Below are positions 8,149 through 17,221 of a DNA stretch of 22,765 nucleotides, piece by piece. Positions within the stretch are counted from its first letter, which is position 1; every line of letters starts with the position of its first letter. The position numbers and the translations under genes are program-made. Source of the stretch: JAFEDN01 sp963697455 (GTDB taxonomy: Bacteria; Pseudomonadota; Gammaproteobacteria; Coxiellales; Coxiellaceae); NCBI GenBank assembly GCA_963697455.1, contig CAVOOI010000009.1, forward strand, positions 1 through 22,765. The letters run 5' to 3'. Below the pieces are notes generated by a model that searched no databases, had not been told where the DNA came from, and was given only the letters and a program-made list of their open reading frames with translations.

Positions 8149-9316
8149 CACAGAATAAATATATCGCGCCCATTAATGCGGATATCAAAGAAGCGAGCAA
8201 TACCCCTACTTTAACTAAAGTAATTAAAGATTCATTATTTGAAAAAGCAAGCTCGCCGATAAATAAACTCATCGTAAAACCCACACCACAAAGCACGCTC
8301 ATTCCATAAAGATGGGTTACATGAATGCTTTTGGGAAATTTAGCTACATTCAATTTAACCGCTAACAAACTTGCTGAAAAAATTCCTAGTTGCTTTCCTA
8401 AAAATAATCCAAAAAAAATACCTAACGTTATTGGCTGAAAAAAATCACTCATATAGATATCAGAAAATTTTATCCCTGTATTTGCAAGAGCAAATAATGG
8501 TAATACGACGAAGGCCACCCAAGGTGATAATTTTTGTTGAAGTTTTTTAACTACGGCTTCTCCATTTTTGACTGAAATTGGAATAGAGATTCCTAGTAAT
8601 ACCCCTGCCAAAGTAGCGTGAATACCAGACTTCCAAAGACAAACCCAAAGGATACTTCCTATTAAAAAATAAAGTAATAAACGGGACACGTCGAGATAAT
8701 TCATTAACAGCAACGCGCTAAATAACAAAGCAGATAATATCAAATAAAAAATGCTCAATTGCTGAATATAGAAAATAGCAATAATTAAAATTGCACCTAA
8801 ATCATCAAAAATCGCAAGCGCCGCCAAAAATATTTTCAAAGCATTTGGCACTTGACGGCCGAGCGCAGTTAAAATAGCGAGCGAAAAAGCAATGTCAGTG
8901 GCAGTAGGAATTGCCCAACCTCGTAATGTATCAACGTGTTGATAATTGAAGAGAAAATAAATTAAAGCAGGAATAGCCATCCCCCCCACCGCTGCAATTA
9001 TCGGTAAGGCAGCCTTGCTTGGGGTATTTAAGTCCCCTTCTAGAATTTCATTTTTTACTTCAAGCGTTACCAGCAAGAAAAATAAACTCATCAATCCTTC
9101 ATTGATGAGTTGATGGCCGTTCATCACTCCTTTTAAATGGCAAAAAGCCAGGGTAAAGGGAGTATGGAAACAACCAAAATATAAATCTTTGGCTGGTGAG
9201 TTTGCCCAAATTAATGAAATTAACGTAACTAATAATAAGCAGATACTGCTATTTGATTCTGTTTTAATAAAATTTAAAAAAACTTTAATCGCTGTCTCCT
9301 CGTGCTCAAATATCAA
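8117..9316 (-). CDS. nhaA: Na+/H+ antiporter NhaA
   Basis: This is a complete frame of 399 residues, close to the usual length, with about twelve membrane helices. The ion-binding residues of E. coli NhaA are present: Asp141 in T-A-T-D-I-A-F (Asp133 in E. coli) and the pair Asp171-Asp172 in I-F-D-D-L-G-A-I (Asp163/Asp164). The helix X lysine block is seen as G-K-Q-L-G-I. NhaA exchanges two H+ for one Na+ or Li+ across the inner membrane and helps control pH and sodium. The only canonical start is TTG at 9316, preceded at once by an in-frame stop. A GAGGAG sequence lies just upstream of an ATT at codon 10, so the true start may be this rare codon or the TTG. The gene is convergent with the EamA remnant and divergent from cphA. 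Confidence 0.93.
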   Translation of the reverse strand: MIFEHEETAIKVFLNFIKTESNSSICLLLVTLISLIWANSPAKDLYFGCFHTPFTLAFCHLKGVMNGHQLINEGLMSLFFLLVTLEVKNEILEGDLNTPSKAALPIIAAVGGMAIPALIYFLFNYQHVDTLRGWAIPTATDIAFSLAILTALGRQVPNALKIFLAALAIFDDLGAILIIAIFYIQQLSIFYLILSALLFSALLLMNYLDVSRLLLYFLIGSILWVCLWKSGIHATLAGVLLGISIPISVKNGEAVVKKLQQKLSPWVAFVVLPLFALANTGIKFSDIYMSDFFQPITLGIFFGLFLGKQLGIFSASLLAVKLNVAKFPKSIHVTHLYGMSVLCGVGFTMSLFIGELAFSNNESLITLVKVGVLLASLISALMGAIYLFCVNCSRFSLKR

Positions 9317-9408
9317 TTATAACAATCTTGCTTTACCGCCTCGACTGAAAATTCTCATTTTCTGGACTATAAAGTAATCTGTAGTCATTAAAAAATCCGT
9401 TGGCTACA

Positions 9409-9421
9409 GCTCTTTAAGAGC
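9409..9421. promoter_or_regulatory. Short inverted repeat upstream of cphA
   Basis: The sequence GCTCTTTAAGAGC is a perfect inverted repeat with 6-base arms around one base, placed 31 bases before the cphA start and upstream of its strong AAAGGAG ribosome binding site at 9440-9446. The arms are too close for a stable long hairpin, so a protein-binding operator is a possibility. A chance palindrome cannot be excluded. Confidence 0.2.
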
Positions 9422-9451
9422 AAAAAATGGGGAGTTGTTAAAGGAGTTAAC

Positions 9452-12099
9452 ATGGAAGTCGTTAGTATTAAAGTTTTAAGAGGACCAAATTACTGGTCCA
9501 ATTTACATAAAAAATTAATTGTCATGAAGCTTGATCTTCTAGAATTTGAAAAATTTCCTACCAATGAGATACCCGGCTTTAATCAAGCATTAAAAAATTT
9601 AATACCTTCACTTTATAACCATCGATGCTCAATTGGGACAAAGGGAGGATTTTTTAAACGCTTAGAATCCGGTACTTGGCTCGGCCATGTGGTTGAACAT
9701 ATTGCCCTAGAACTGCAATGGTTATCTGGCATGCCTTGCGGCTTTGGTAGAACTAGACCGACTTCTAAAAAAGGAGTGTACAATGTAGTTTTCGCATATG
9801 AAATAGAAAATGCCGGTATTTATTCCGCACATGCAGCGGTAAACATTGTCAAAACATTAACCAGCGGCAAGTCTTATGAAAAAATAGAGCAAGATATCAA
9901 AGAATTAAAAAGAATTCATGAACATGAAAAAATTGGACCTAGTACTGAATCCATATTAAAAGAAGCAGAAAAAGAGATATCCCTTATATGCGCCTTGATG
10001 AAGATTCCTTCATCATGCTAGGCCAAGGATGCAATCAAAGAATTATCTGTTCGACGGTGACAAGCCAAACCAGTTGCACTGGCGCTGATTTAGCCATGGA
10101 TAAAGATAAAACTAAACAAATCTTAGCTGGCGCTTATCTCCCTGTGCCAAAAGGTTTAATTATTCATTCTATTGCAGAACTTGAAATGGCAATCCAAGAA
10201 ATCCCTTATCCTCTGGTAATCAAACCTTCAGTTGGAAACCATGGCAAGGGGATTACCACCAATATTAGAACAAAAGAAAAAGCGTTATTTGGTTATAATC
10301 TCGCGAAAAAATTTTCCAAAGAGGTGATGGTAGAACAATTTGTCACAGGCTATGACTATCGCCTCTTGTTAGTTAACTATAAATTAGTGGCTGCGGCTAG
10401 GAGGACACCTGCTTGTGTTGTTGGAGATGGCCTATTGACCATCCAACAGCTTATTGATCAAGCCAATGAACATCCTGATCGCGGGATAGGTCATCAAAAA
10501 TTACTCACTAAAATCACAATTGATGAATCCACACTTTCGATCATAGCCGATAACCAATTTACTCTCGATACCATTTTACCGGCAGGATACATCCTTTATC
10601 TTAAAAGCGGAGCCAATATTAGCTCCGGCGGAACTGCTTTGGATGTGACTCATCTTGTTCATCCCGTTAATATCGTCATGGCAGAACGTATTGCGCGCTT
10701 AATGCATTTAGATATCTGTGGGATTGATATTGTCACCGACGATATCGCCACCCCTATTACTGAACAAAATGGCGGCATTATTGAAGTCAATGCAGGACCC
10801 GGGCTTAGAATGCATCTTGCTCCCTCAGAAGGTAGGAAAAGAAATGTTGCAAAACCCATCATCAACATGCTATTTCCAAATGGCACCCCTTCTCGTATTC
10901 CCTTAGTTGCAGTAACCGGCACAAATGGAAAAACAACAACGGTTCGACTGATTGCCTATTTTGCAAGAAAAGCTGGCTATTGTACTGGCTTTACCACAAC
11001 AGATGGCATTTATCTGCAAGATCAAAAAATCTATAAAGGTGATTGCAGTGGTCCACTTAGTGCTTCAGCGATTCTACGAGATCCCCTTATTAATTTTGCA
11101 GTATTAGAATGTGCCAGAGGAGGAATACTTAGGTCAGGTCTTGGGTATGATAAATGTAGCGTCAGTATTGTAACGAATATTTCCGAAGATCATTTGGGTC
11201 AAGACGATATCCATACATTAGAAAAACTGGCTCGTGTTAAATCAGTCGTTCCTCGCAGCACCTCGGATAATGGTTATGCTATTTTAAATGCAGATGATGA
11301 TCGTGTTTATGCGATGAAACATGATTTGAAATGTAACATCGCGTTATTTAGCATGATTTCCAATAATGAGCTCGTTGAACACCATTGCTCGACTGGAGGA
11401 ACTGCTGCATATTTAGAAAAAGGTTTTTTTATTTTACAAAAAGGCCCCGATAAGCACCAGGTCGCCAAAATAAACGATATTCCGTTGACATTTTCCGGCC
11501 AGGCGAAAAGCATGATTAAAAACATTCTTCCTGCCATATTAGCGGCCTTTGTTAACCATTTTAATATTGAAGATATTGCCAAATGGTTATTTGAATTTAA
11601 ACCAACGGCTGAAAACATTCCGGGCAGAATGAATTTATTCACGGTAGGGGATGAAATAAAGGTTCTTCTTGATTATGCCCATAATGAAGAAGCGTTTATT
11701 GAACTGCGTGATTTCATTGAGCACGTAAAATGTAAGAAAAAAATAGGAATCGTTGCAGCAACAGGTGATAGACGGCCAGAAGATATTAAAAAAGTGGGCT
11801 TTTATGCTGCCCAAACTTTTGATGAAATCATTATTCGTCAAGATCGTGACAGCCGTGGCAGAACACACGAAGAACTCATCAACCTTGTTATGGAAGGAAT
11901 TAATCAATATAAAGAAAATAGCCAAGTTAAGATCATACCTAATGAATTTGAAGCCATTCAATATGCCATTGACACAGCTGAACCGGATACTTTTATCCTG
12001 TATTTTCCTGATGAAGTTTCTAAAGCTGTCGATTATTTAAGACAACAAGAACAAAAATCTCTAACAATGAAAACTATTGAAGGAAGTACCTCCGCATGA
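9452..12099 (+). CDS. cphA: Cyanophycin synthetase CphA, with a one-base frameshift in an A-run
   Basis: CphA polymerises aspartate and arginine into the nitrogen store cyanophycin, using ATP. The reading frame breaks in the five-A run at 9969-9973. One more A gives E-A-E-K-R-D-I-P-Y-M-R-L and a protein of about 882 residues, the usual CphA size. The N-terminal domain begins L-R-G-P-N-Y-W-S. The ATP-grasp domain covers about residues 215-480, with P-L-V-I-K-P near 254 and I-E-V-N-A-G-P-G-L-R-M-H near 445. The Mur-ligase-like domain has an intact P-loop, G-T-N-G-K-T-T-T, near 490, and N-I-S-E-D-H-L-G. The intact P-loop fits CphA1 rather than CphA2. The start has AAAGGAG five bases upstream. 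The stop overlaps the cphB start as ATGA, so the two are coupled. As sequenced, only a 189-residue N-terminal part and a 703-residue part from the ATG at 9988 could be made. The break may be a real mutation, a site of slippage, or a homopolymer error. Confidence 0.9.
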
Positions 12100-12980
12100 A
12101 GCCTAAAGGAAAACTTTTAATTATTGGCGGCGCAGAACATACTGGCGATGAAGATGTGTTGATCGATAACAAAGAAAAAAAGGAAAAAGGTGAAAAACGT
12201 TTTGAAATTTTAACAGAGTTAATGAATGTCTCTAAAAACAAAAAAATTGAAGTGATTACCACAGGCTCTCGAGTTCCAGAGCAAGTGCAACTGCGTTATC
12301 AACGCGCTTTTCACCGAATTGGCTATCCAGATCCTGGATTTATTAACATTACGAACAAATTTGAAGCAAGGGAAGACAATTTTCTATCACGTGCTGAAAA
12401 GGCAGGTGCAATTTTTTTCACAGGAGGTGATCAATTTCGTCTATCGACCATTTTAGGTGGAACCCCCATGATTGATGTGATTAAAAATCGATATCGTAAT
12501 GACAAAACATTTCTTGTTGCTGGCACCAGCGCTGGCGCAATGGCCATGTCTTCTGTGATGATCACAGAAGCGGGAACAGAAGAAGCGTTAATCTATCGGA
12601 ATGTAATTACTACTTCAGGCTTAGGTTTTTTAAATAATTGTATTGTTGACACCCATTTTATTAAAAGAGGGCGATTTGGCCGGCTAGCACATGCCATTAT
12701 TATTAATCCGGATCAGCTTGGCATAGGACTTGGCGAGGATACTGCGCTGATTATTAAGGAAGGGTCCGAAGCAGAGTGCAGAGGGTCGGGCATGGTGGTG
12801 ATTATTGATGGCAAAGAGATGGGCCAAACAAATATAACAAGTTGTGTAGCGGGAGAACCCGTCTTTGTTGAAAATTTGAAAGTACATATTTTAGTTAGAG
12901 GTTGCCGTTTTTCAATTAACACACGCAAACTTTACTTTCCTGCTATGGAATACAAACGAAACGGCGATTCAAATAAATAA
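12096..12980 (+). CDS. cphB: Cyanophycinase CphB
   Basis: Cyanophycinase is a serine peptidase of the S51 family that cuts cyanophycin into beta-Asp-Arg dipeptides. The product of 294 residues has the family features. It begins K-L-L-I-I-G-G-A-E, then has F-F-T-G-G-D-Q near residue 107, the nucleophile elbow G-T-S-A-G-A-M-A-M-S with Ser145, and D-T-H-F with His187. The first codon overlaps the cphA stop (ATGA), and AGGAAG lies about nine bases before it inside cphA. No signal peptide is present, so it should act in the cytosol on internal granules rather than as a secreted scavenger enzyme. It is intact although cphA is broken. An inverted-repeat hairpin lies just after it. Confidence 0.95.
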   Translation: MKPKGKLLIIGGAEHTGDEDVLIDNKEKKEKGEKRFEILTELMNVSKNKKIEVITTGSRVPEQVQLRYQRAFHRIGYPDPGFINITNKFEAREDNFLSRAEKAGAIFFTGGDQFRLSTILGGTPMIDVIKNRYRNDKTFLVAGTSAGAMAMSSVMITEAGTEEALIYRNVITTSGLGFLNNCIVDTHFIKRGRFGRLAHAIIINPDQLGIGLGEDTALIIKEGSEAECRGSGMVVIIDGKEMGQTNITSCVAGEPVFVENLKVHILVRGCRFSINTRKLYFPAMEYKRNGDSNK

Positions 12981-12995
12981 AAATTCTGGGTATTA

Positions 12996-13018
12996 AGTCG
13001 ACCTACTGTGGTCTGACT
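12996..13018. terminator. Imperfect hairpin between convergent cphB and the next gene
   Basis: AGTCGACC and GGTCTGACT form arms of eight pairs with one bulged T, around a six-base loop. It sits 16 bases after the cphB stop and 14 bases beyond the end of the convergent periplasmic-protein gene. No T-tract follows on either strand, so termination would be weak or of another kind. Confidence 0.35.
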
Positions 13019-13031
13019 AACAAAAGGGGCA

Positions 13032-13397
13032 TTACGGTTTTGCTATATAATGGTGATAAAAATCTTCTCCTGAGCACCTACCTAATTTTTCTCCTAAACT
13101 TTTACTTTCAGATTCAGGAATATTTGATGGCATCTCTGCAGCCAGTTTATCTAAACATCGATTTAAACTCTGTGTAATCAATGGCTTACATTTTTCAAGA
13201 TCAATATTTTTTTCTTTTAACATTGCCCCTGTTTTTTCTCCGCTGACAATTCCTTGACAGATTGCATCTGGCGCAAGCGCTTTAAAAGTTTTTAACCAAT
13301 CTTCTTTAGAAAGGCTATTTTCTGACAATGCTGGCAGTGATATACCGAGTAATACAAAACTGGCAAGCCCTAAAAGTAAATTTGATTTTCGTAACAT
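13032..13397 (-). CDS. Small periplasmic protein of unknown function
   Basis: The 121-residue product has a clear Sec signal peptide: basic start M-L-R-K, hydrophobic core L-L-L-G-L-A-S-F-V-L-L-G-I, and a likely cut after P-A-L-S near residue 25. The mature part has four cysteines (in A-I-C-Q-G, E-K-C-K-P, N-R-C-L-D and G-R-C-S-G), which could make two disulfides in the periplasm. It is helical and charged, ending in Y-H-H-Y-I-A-K-P. I do not recognise the family. The ATG at 13397 has AAGG-type sequence upstream. It is convergent with cphB, and whether it is linked to cyanophycin is unknown. Confidence 0.75.
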   Translation of the reverse strand: MLRKSNLLLGLASFVLLGISLPALSENSLSKEDWLKTFKALAPDAICQGIVSGEKTGAMLKEKNIDLEKCKPLITQSLNRCLDKLAAEMPSNIPESESKSLGEKLGRCSGEDFYHHYIAKP

Positions 13398-13454
13398 AAC
13401 CTTTTTCCTTATTTATACATACTGCTTAAAAGTATAGTGAAAAAAAGGCTTAGA

Positions 13455-14143
13455 CTAAAAAATCACACCCAGTAATTTTCCTAATAAAGCGGTAATCGAC
13501 ATGGCTAATGTTCCCCAAAGCGCGACTCGCAAGGCGCCTAACCATTTTTTGAACCCGCAATACCCGCGGCAATACTGCCTAGTAAGGCAAGAAAAAAAAT
13601 AGACATAATGAATATAAGAGAAATGAGAGAGGATTGCTTCCCTATCAAGGCGACTGATAATGGCAGAAAAGCGCCTAAAGAAAAGCTTAGCCCAGATGAA
13701 ACAGCAGCTTGCAGTGGCCTGGCAGTACTTCTTTCATTTATGCCTAATTCATCTCTAGCATGTGCATCCAATGCGTCATGTGCCATCAGTGATTTTGCAA
13801 CTTCCTTTGCTAAGTCTTGCGTCAACCCTCGAGAAATATAGATTGCGGTCAATTCTTCTAGTTCATGTGGGTAATTGGTTTCCAGCTCATGGCGTTCTTG
13901 AATTAAATCGGATTTCTCGATATCCGCTTGCGACTTAACTGAGATATATTCTCCTGCTGCCATTGACATGGCCCCAGCAAGCAGACCGGCTGCTCCAGAG
14001 ATAAGGATATGCCCAAGCGGCATCTTGGCAGCCGCCACTCCAATTAACAAACTTGACGTAGAAATAATCCCATCATTTGCACCCAAAACTGCTGCACGCA
14101 ACCATCCTACTCGATTAATGCGATGTCCTTCACTATGAAACAT
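13455..14143 (-). CDS. VIT1/CCC1-family metal transporter, with a one-base frameshift
   Basis: These proteins move Fe2+ or Mn2+ across membranes and remove excess metal from the cytosol. The start is the ATG at 14143 with GGGAG six bases upstream. It begins with the family opening H-R-I-N-R-V-G-W-L-R-A-A-V-L-G-A-N-D-G-I, followed by helix 2 with G-A-M-S-M-A-A-G-E-Y-I-S-V. The charged cytosolic segment includes E-R-H-E-L and A-H-D-A-L-D-A-H-A-R-D-E-L-G. As sequenced, the frame ends at 13538, soon after a run of six A on the coding strand (13545-13550). A seventh A continues it to the stop at 13455, adding W-L-G-A-L-R-V-A-L-W-G and the last helix, for 229 residues in all, the normal length. Function is a family inference. 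The metal is not known. Confidence 0.88.
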
Positions 14144-14201
14144 ATTTTTCTCCCAGCCCAATCACGAAGGGTATAGATCCAATAAACATCGGCTATAAGA
14201 A

Positions 14202-14230
14202 TTGACGCTCGATCTGGTTTGTAATATAAA
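14202..14230 (+). promoter_or_regulatory. Sigma70-type promoter of the adhesin gene
   Basis: TTGACG at 14202-14207 and TATAAA at 14225-14230 are separated by exactly 17 bases, close to the sigma70 consensus. Transcription would begin near 14237, giving a leader of about 66 bases before the chosen ATG at 14303. Confidence 0.6.
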
Positions 14231-14302
14231 ACAACAACTCGTTCCCATATGTATCATCTTAATACGACTCAATCAATTGGAAAAATCAGCCAAGGAAGCG
14301 AC

Positions 14303-17021
14303 ATGTTTTTTTTCGGAAAACTAAAATTTAATCGACTACGATTACTGGCTGCCTTACTTCCCTTTATCTTTCTCATTGATCATGCAGAAGCATTCGCACC
14401 TCGAACCTACATCTGGGGACTGGCAGGAACTGAGCAATTATCCAGAATCGATTTTATGCTGCCATTGCAGGCAAGCAGTAAAGATTATTTTTTTTACACC
14501 GACATACAAGGTGAAGTGGATACCATTTCAAATTGGTACGCAGGCCTTGGCTTAGGCTTGCGTGGTAGCTTTCAAAATCAAGTAACCGGCGCTTATTGCT
14601 TTGTTGACCGGAATTATACCGGCAGACATCATAAGTTTGTGGTCATCAACCCCGGCCTTGAAAGCCTAGGCCAGTCATGGGAAGCCCGAATCAACGGTTA
14701 TTTACCATTTAAAAAAGAATATAAAAAAGAAAATTTACTCCCTGCCTCTGATACCTGTGGGGATAATTTCAACTGTAATCAGGCCATTTTTATTGGTCAT
14801 CAAGAATTTCTACCTAAAAACTTTAGTTATGAAGAAGTGGCCCAGGATTGGACGCTGAAGTGGGTTACCATTTTGGAAATCAACTCGTATCCATTTATGG
14901 CGGCGGCTACTATTATCACCTTGAGCGATCGGCAGATGTTAAAGGGGTGGAAGCACGCGTTGTCATTCCGATCAATCATTCTATTGCGCTAACCGCAGAA
15001 GCTAGCTATGACAAAATTCAGGGTGGTGCAATTGTTGGTGGTATTCGGCTCCAAAATGGTCACCCACAATCTTCCTATACTGATAGTCGCTATTTCGAAC
15101 CCGTGACCCGCAACCTCGGAACAAACGGGAGTGGGCTGGGTATTCCTGTTGCTCATGGCACATTATCTGATGGTTTTTATCTGTTTAGAGATAATATTTG
15201 GTTTTTTGCTGGCCAAGGTGGTAGCGCGTTTACTGGACTCGCTACGGGTACATTTGAAAATCCGTTGAGTAGGGATCAGCTCACGCAAACCACAGTAAAT
15301 AGTATTTTTAGCTTAACGCCCTATGCAAAATTGTTCTTCAATACAGGGAATTATGTGCTAAATCCCCTATCGGCGACTGCCCCTAATGCCACCCTGATTT
15401 TACCTGCAGGTCAATCGATTTATGGTCGCACACTTAACTACAAATGTTCTGCTATTGGCATACAACGGCCCACATTTTTGGGAGAAATGGAATTAGTTGG
15501 CAACAACAAGCTGGATTCAATCACGCTTGTCAACAACCTTACCCTTCCTCAACAAGGAAGTGCCATTAACCTAACTGCACTTGCTATTTTAAATGCGCCT
15601 AACGTTTCAATCTGTAACAGTCGAATTACTAGCCAACTCTCGGTCGTTGGAAATAATATCGGCTCAATTAATGTAAGCGGCCTCTCACCACTTAACAGTG
15701 CGGTGATAATTGATCGCAGTGAAATTACTGCCTTATCGATCTTAGGGGGAAATAATGGAATAAATGCTTCAATCTTAGTCACGGCTATTGGTAATAACAA
15801 TCAGCCGACTAGTAGCAATCTTTTTCAATTTATTCCAGTCAAATCATTGCTTCGGCCTCAATAGCTGGATCTAATATTGGCCAAGTTGAAGTAGCGGGTA
15901 TTGGAAATAATGCGTCTAATCAAGCTGCGAATTTTGATAATAATCAGTTCCTATTATTCGATACCGGTGTAACAGGTAGCGCAACGGTTGCCACTAACAT
16001 GAATCTAACGTTAGTCTCGGGTATTGGAAACAATGCGGCTAGCTTAAGTGGAATTTCAGCAAATTTTAGCAGCAATCATTTTTCGCTTACCAATACCTTG
16101 ATCAATAGCAATAGCACGATTGTTATTCAAACCGTTGTCCCGCAATTACTGATAAGTGGTATTGGCGGCAATGCTGCAGGAACAAATAGTCAAAGTCAAT
16201 TTATAGATAATGACTTTGATCTAAGCGCAAGTGCGATAATAGTGAATGCGATTACTGGAGTAATTCAGGGAGAAACCATGGCAAGCGGGATTGGGGGAAA
16301 TGCTTTTGAAGCAGGAGTCGCCAGCTTTTTAGATAATCGTTTTAATTTAAACAACAGCTTTATTTCAACAAGCAGCGTGATGGCGCCAACTGATCCCTCT
16401 GTAGATAATTTAGTTACCGGAATCGGCGGAAATGCTTCAATCAATGCCAGGTCGCTGTTTCTTGATGACCAATTCAATATTTATCACAGTGTCATCATGT
16501 CAACAGCAACGGTTAATGGTAATCTCAGCAGCGCACTTAATGCAGCGACAGCAATTGGCGGCAATGCAGATAATTTATCAAATGCTGATTTTGGCGCTCT
16601 CGGTGCGGTAAATACATTATTTCGAATCCAAGACTCTCAATTAATAAGCAAAAGTATTGTGTACGGTAATTTAGCAAACGTCGTGTTATTTGTCCCAACT
16701 GGCAACCTGGCTACTGGAGTAGGAGGTAACACCTTACCAACGGGCAACTCGTCTGCACATTTTCTTTCGAGTTTATTTCAGTTGGATGGCGGCACGCTCG
16801 ATGTCTCAGCCACTGTGAATGGCAATACCACTGCAAACACTTTCAATATTGCAACCGGGCTTCGTGCTGATCCTGGAACGTTTACTTACTGGGAATCTGG
16901 AGCAGGGATTGTCCGTGCCATCGTATCTGGCACTAACCTTGGCACTAACGAAGCATTTGCTACAGCAGGAACGGGAGTCGTCATCAGCCTATCACCGATA
17001 AATACGATTGAACAACCCTAA
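14303..17021 (+). pseudogene. Inverse-autotransporter-like adhesin, two single-base frameshifts
   Basis: The chosen start is the ATG at 14303, preceded by AAGGAAG. An in-frame ATG at 14249 lacks such a site. A signal peptide follows (R-L-L-A-A-L-L-P-F-I-F-L, with a cut after H-A-E-A). Residues about 30-260 resemble an intimin/invasin-type beta-barrel, with alternating strands such as W-Y-A-G-L-G-L-G-L-R-G and Y-G-G-G-Y-Y-Y-H-L. The rest is a long Asn/Ser/Ile-rich passenger with beta-helix-like repeats carrying G-I-G-G-N-A. One G is missing near 14847, where the corrected text is A-Q-G-L-D-A-E-V-G-Y, and one A near 15830, where it is F-Q-F-N-S-S-Q-I-I-A-S. The corrected protein has about 906 residues. 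It would sit in the outer membrane and display the passenger outside. The barrel assignment comes from pattern only. As sequenced it would be cut inside the barrel. Confidence 0.68.
15897..16730 (+). repeat. Passenger repeats with the G-I-G-G-N-A motif
   Basis: The codons for G-I-G-[GN]-N-A or close variants begin at 15897, 16020, 16158, 16287, 16419, 16551 and 16716, so the period is 123-138 bases and then 165. Between motifs, a second block of the type F-x-x-N-x-F-x-L-x-x-[ST]-x-I recurs. The DNA has diverged while the protein pattern has held, which points to old duplication under selection on the protein. Confidence 0.75.
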
Positions 17022-17027
17022 AGTGGC

Positions 17028-17049
17028 AGCCCTCTCCTCAGAGAGGGCT
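17028..17049. terminator. Hairpin after the adhesin gene
   Basis: AGCCCTCTC, the loop CTCA, and GAGAGGGCT make a perfect 9-base-pair stem starting seven bases after the adhesin stop. It lies between convergent genes and could serve both strands. The T-tail is poor on both sides, so the strength is uncertain. Confidence 0.6.
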
Positions 17050-17061
17050 TGGTAATTGAAA

Positions 17062-17178
17062 TTACGAACAACCACAACCACAGCTATTAGCTTGAGCAAA
17101 ACCAGCCGCCGTTTCTGGACAACATTCACAAGCAGTTAGCATACTAATTAATAGCAAAACACCTAATAATCTGATCAT
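17062..17178 (-). CDS. Very small Cys-rich lipoprotein (38 aa)
   Basis: The start is the ATG at 17178 with AAGGATG upstream. The longer upstream frame, to 17325, overlaps the end of the Lon gene and is not believed. The product begins with a hydrophobic signal, L-L-G-V-L-L-L-I-S-M, and a lipobox L-T-A-C. The mature peptide of about 23 residues, beginning at the lipidated Cys, contains six cysteines: C-E-C-C near its start and C-G-C-G-C-S at its end. It recalls entericidin-size lipoproteins, but the Cys pattern differs and could bind metal. It lies 43 bases downstream of the Lon gene on the same strand and may share its transcript. Confidence 0.6.
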   Translation of the reverse strand: MIRLLGVLLLISMLTACECCPETAAGFAQANSCGCGCS

Positions 17179-17221
17179 ACAAACATCCTTATTTGATCTC
17201 ACAAAAAAAATATAGCAGAAA

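Noticed and set aside
10659..10922. Minus-strand ORF inside cphA
   Set aside because: Lies within the well-conserved ATP-grasp coding region. It is an antisense shadow, as are the frames at 11307-11961.
13608..13841. Plus-strand ORF opposite the VIT1 gene
   Set aside because: Antisense to a conserved transporter and without a start signal.
15549..15800. Minus-strand ORF inside the adhesin passenger
   Set aside because: Produced by the repetitive passenger coding sequence. It has no ribosome binding site.
16265..16477. Minus-strand ORF of 70 residues
   Set aside because: Shadow of the adhesin repeats.
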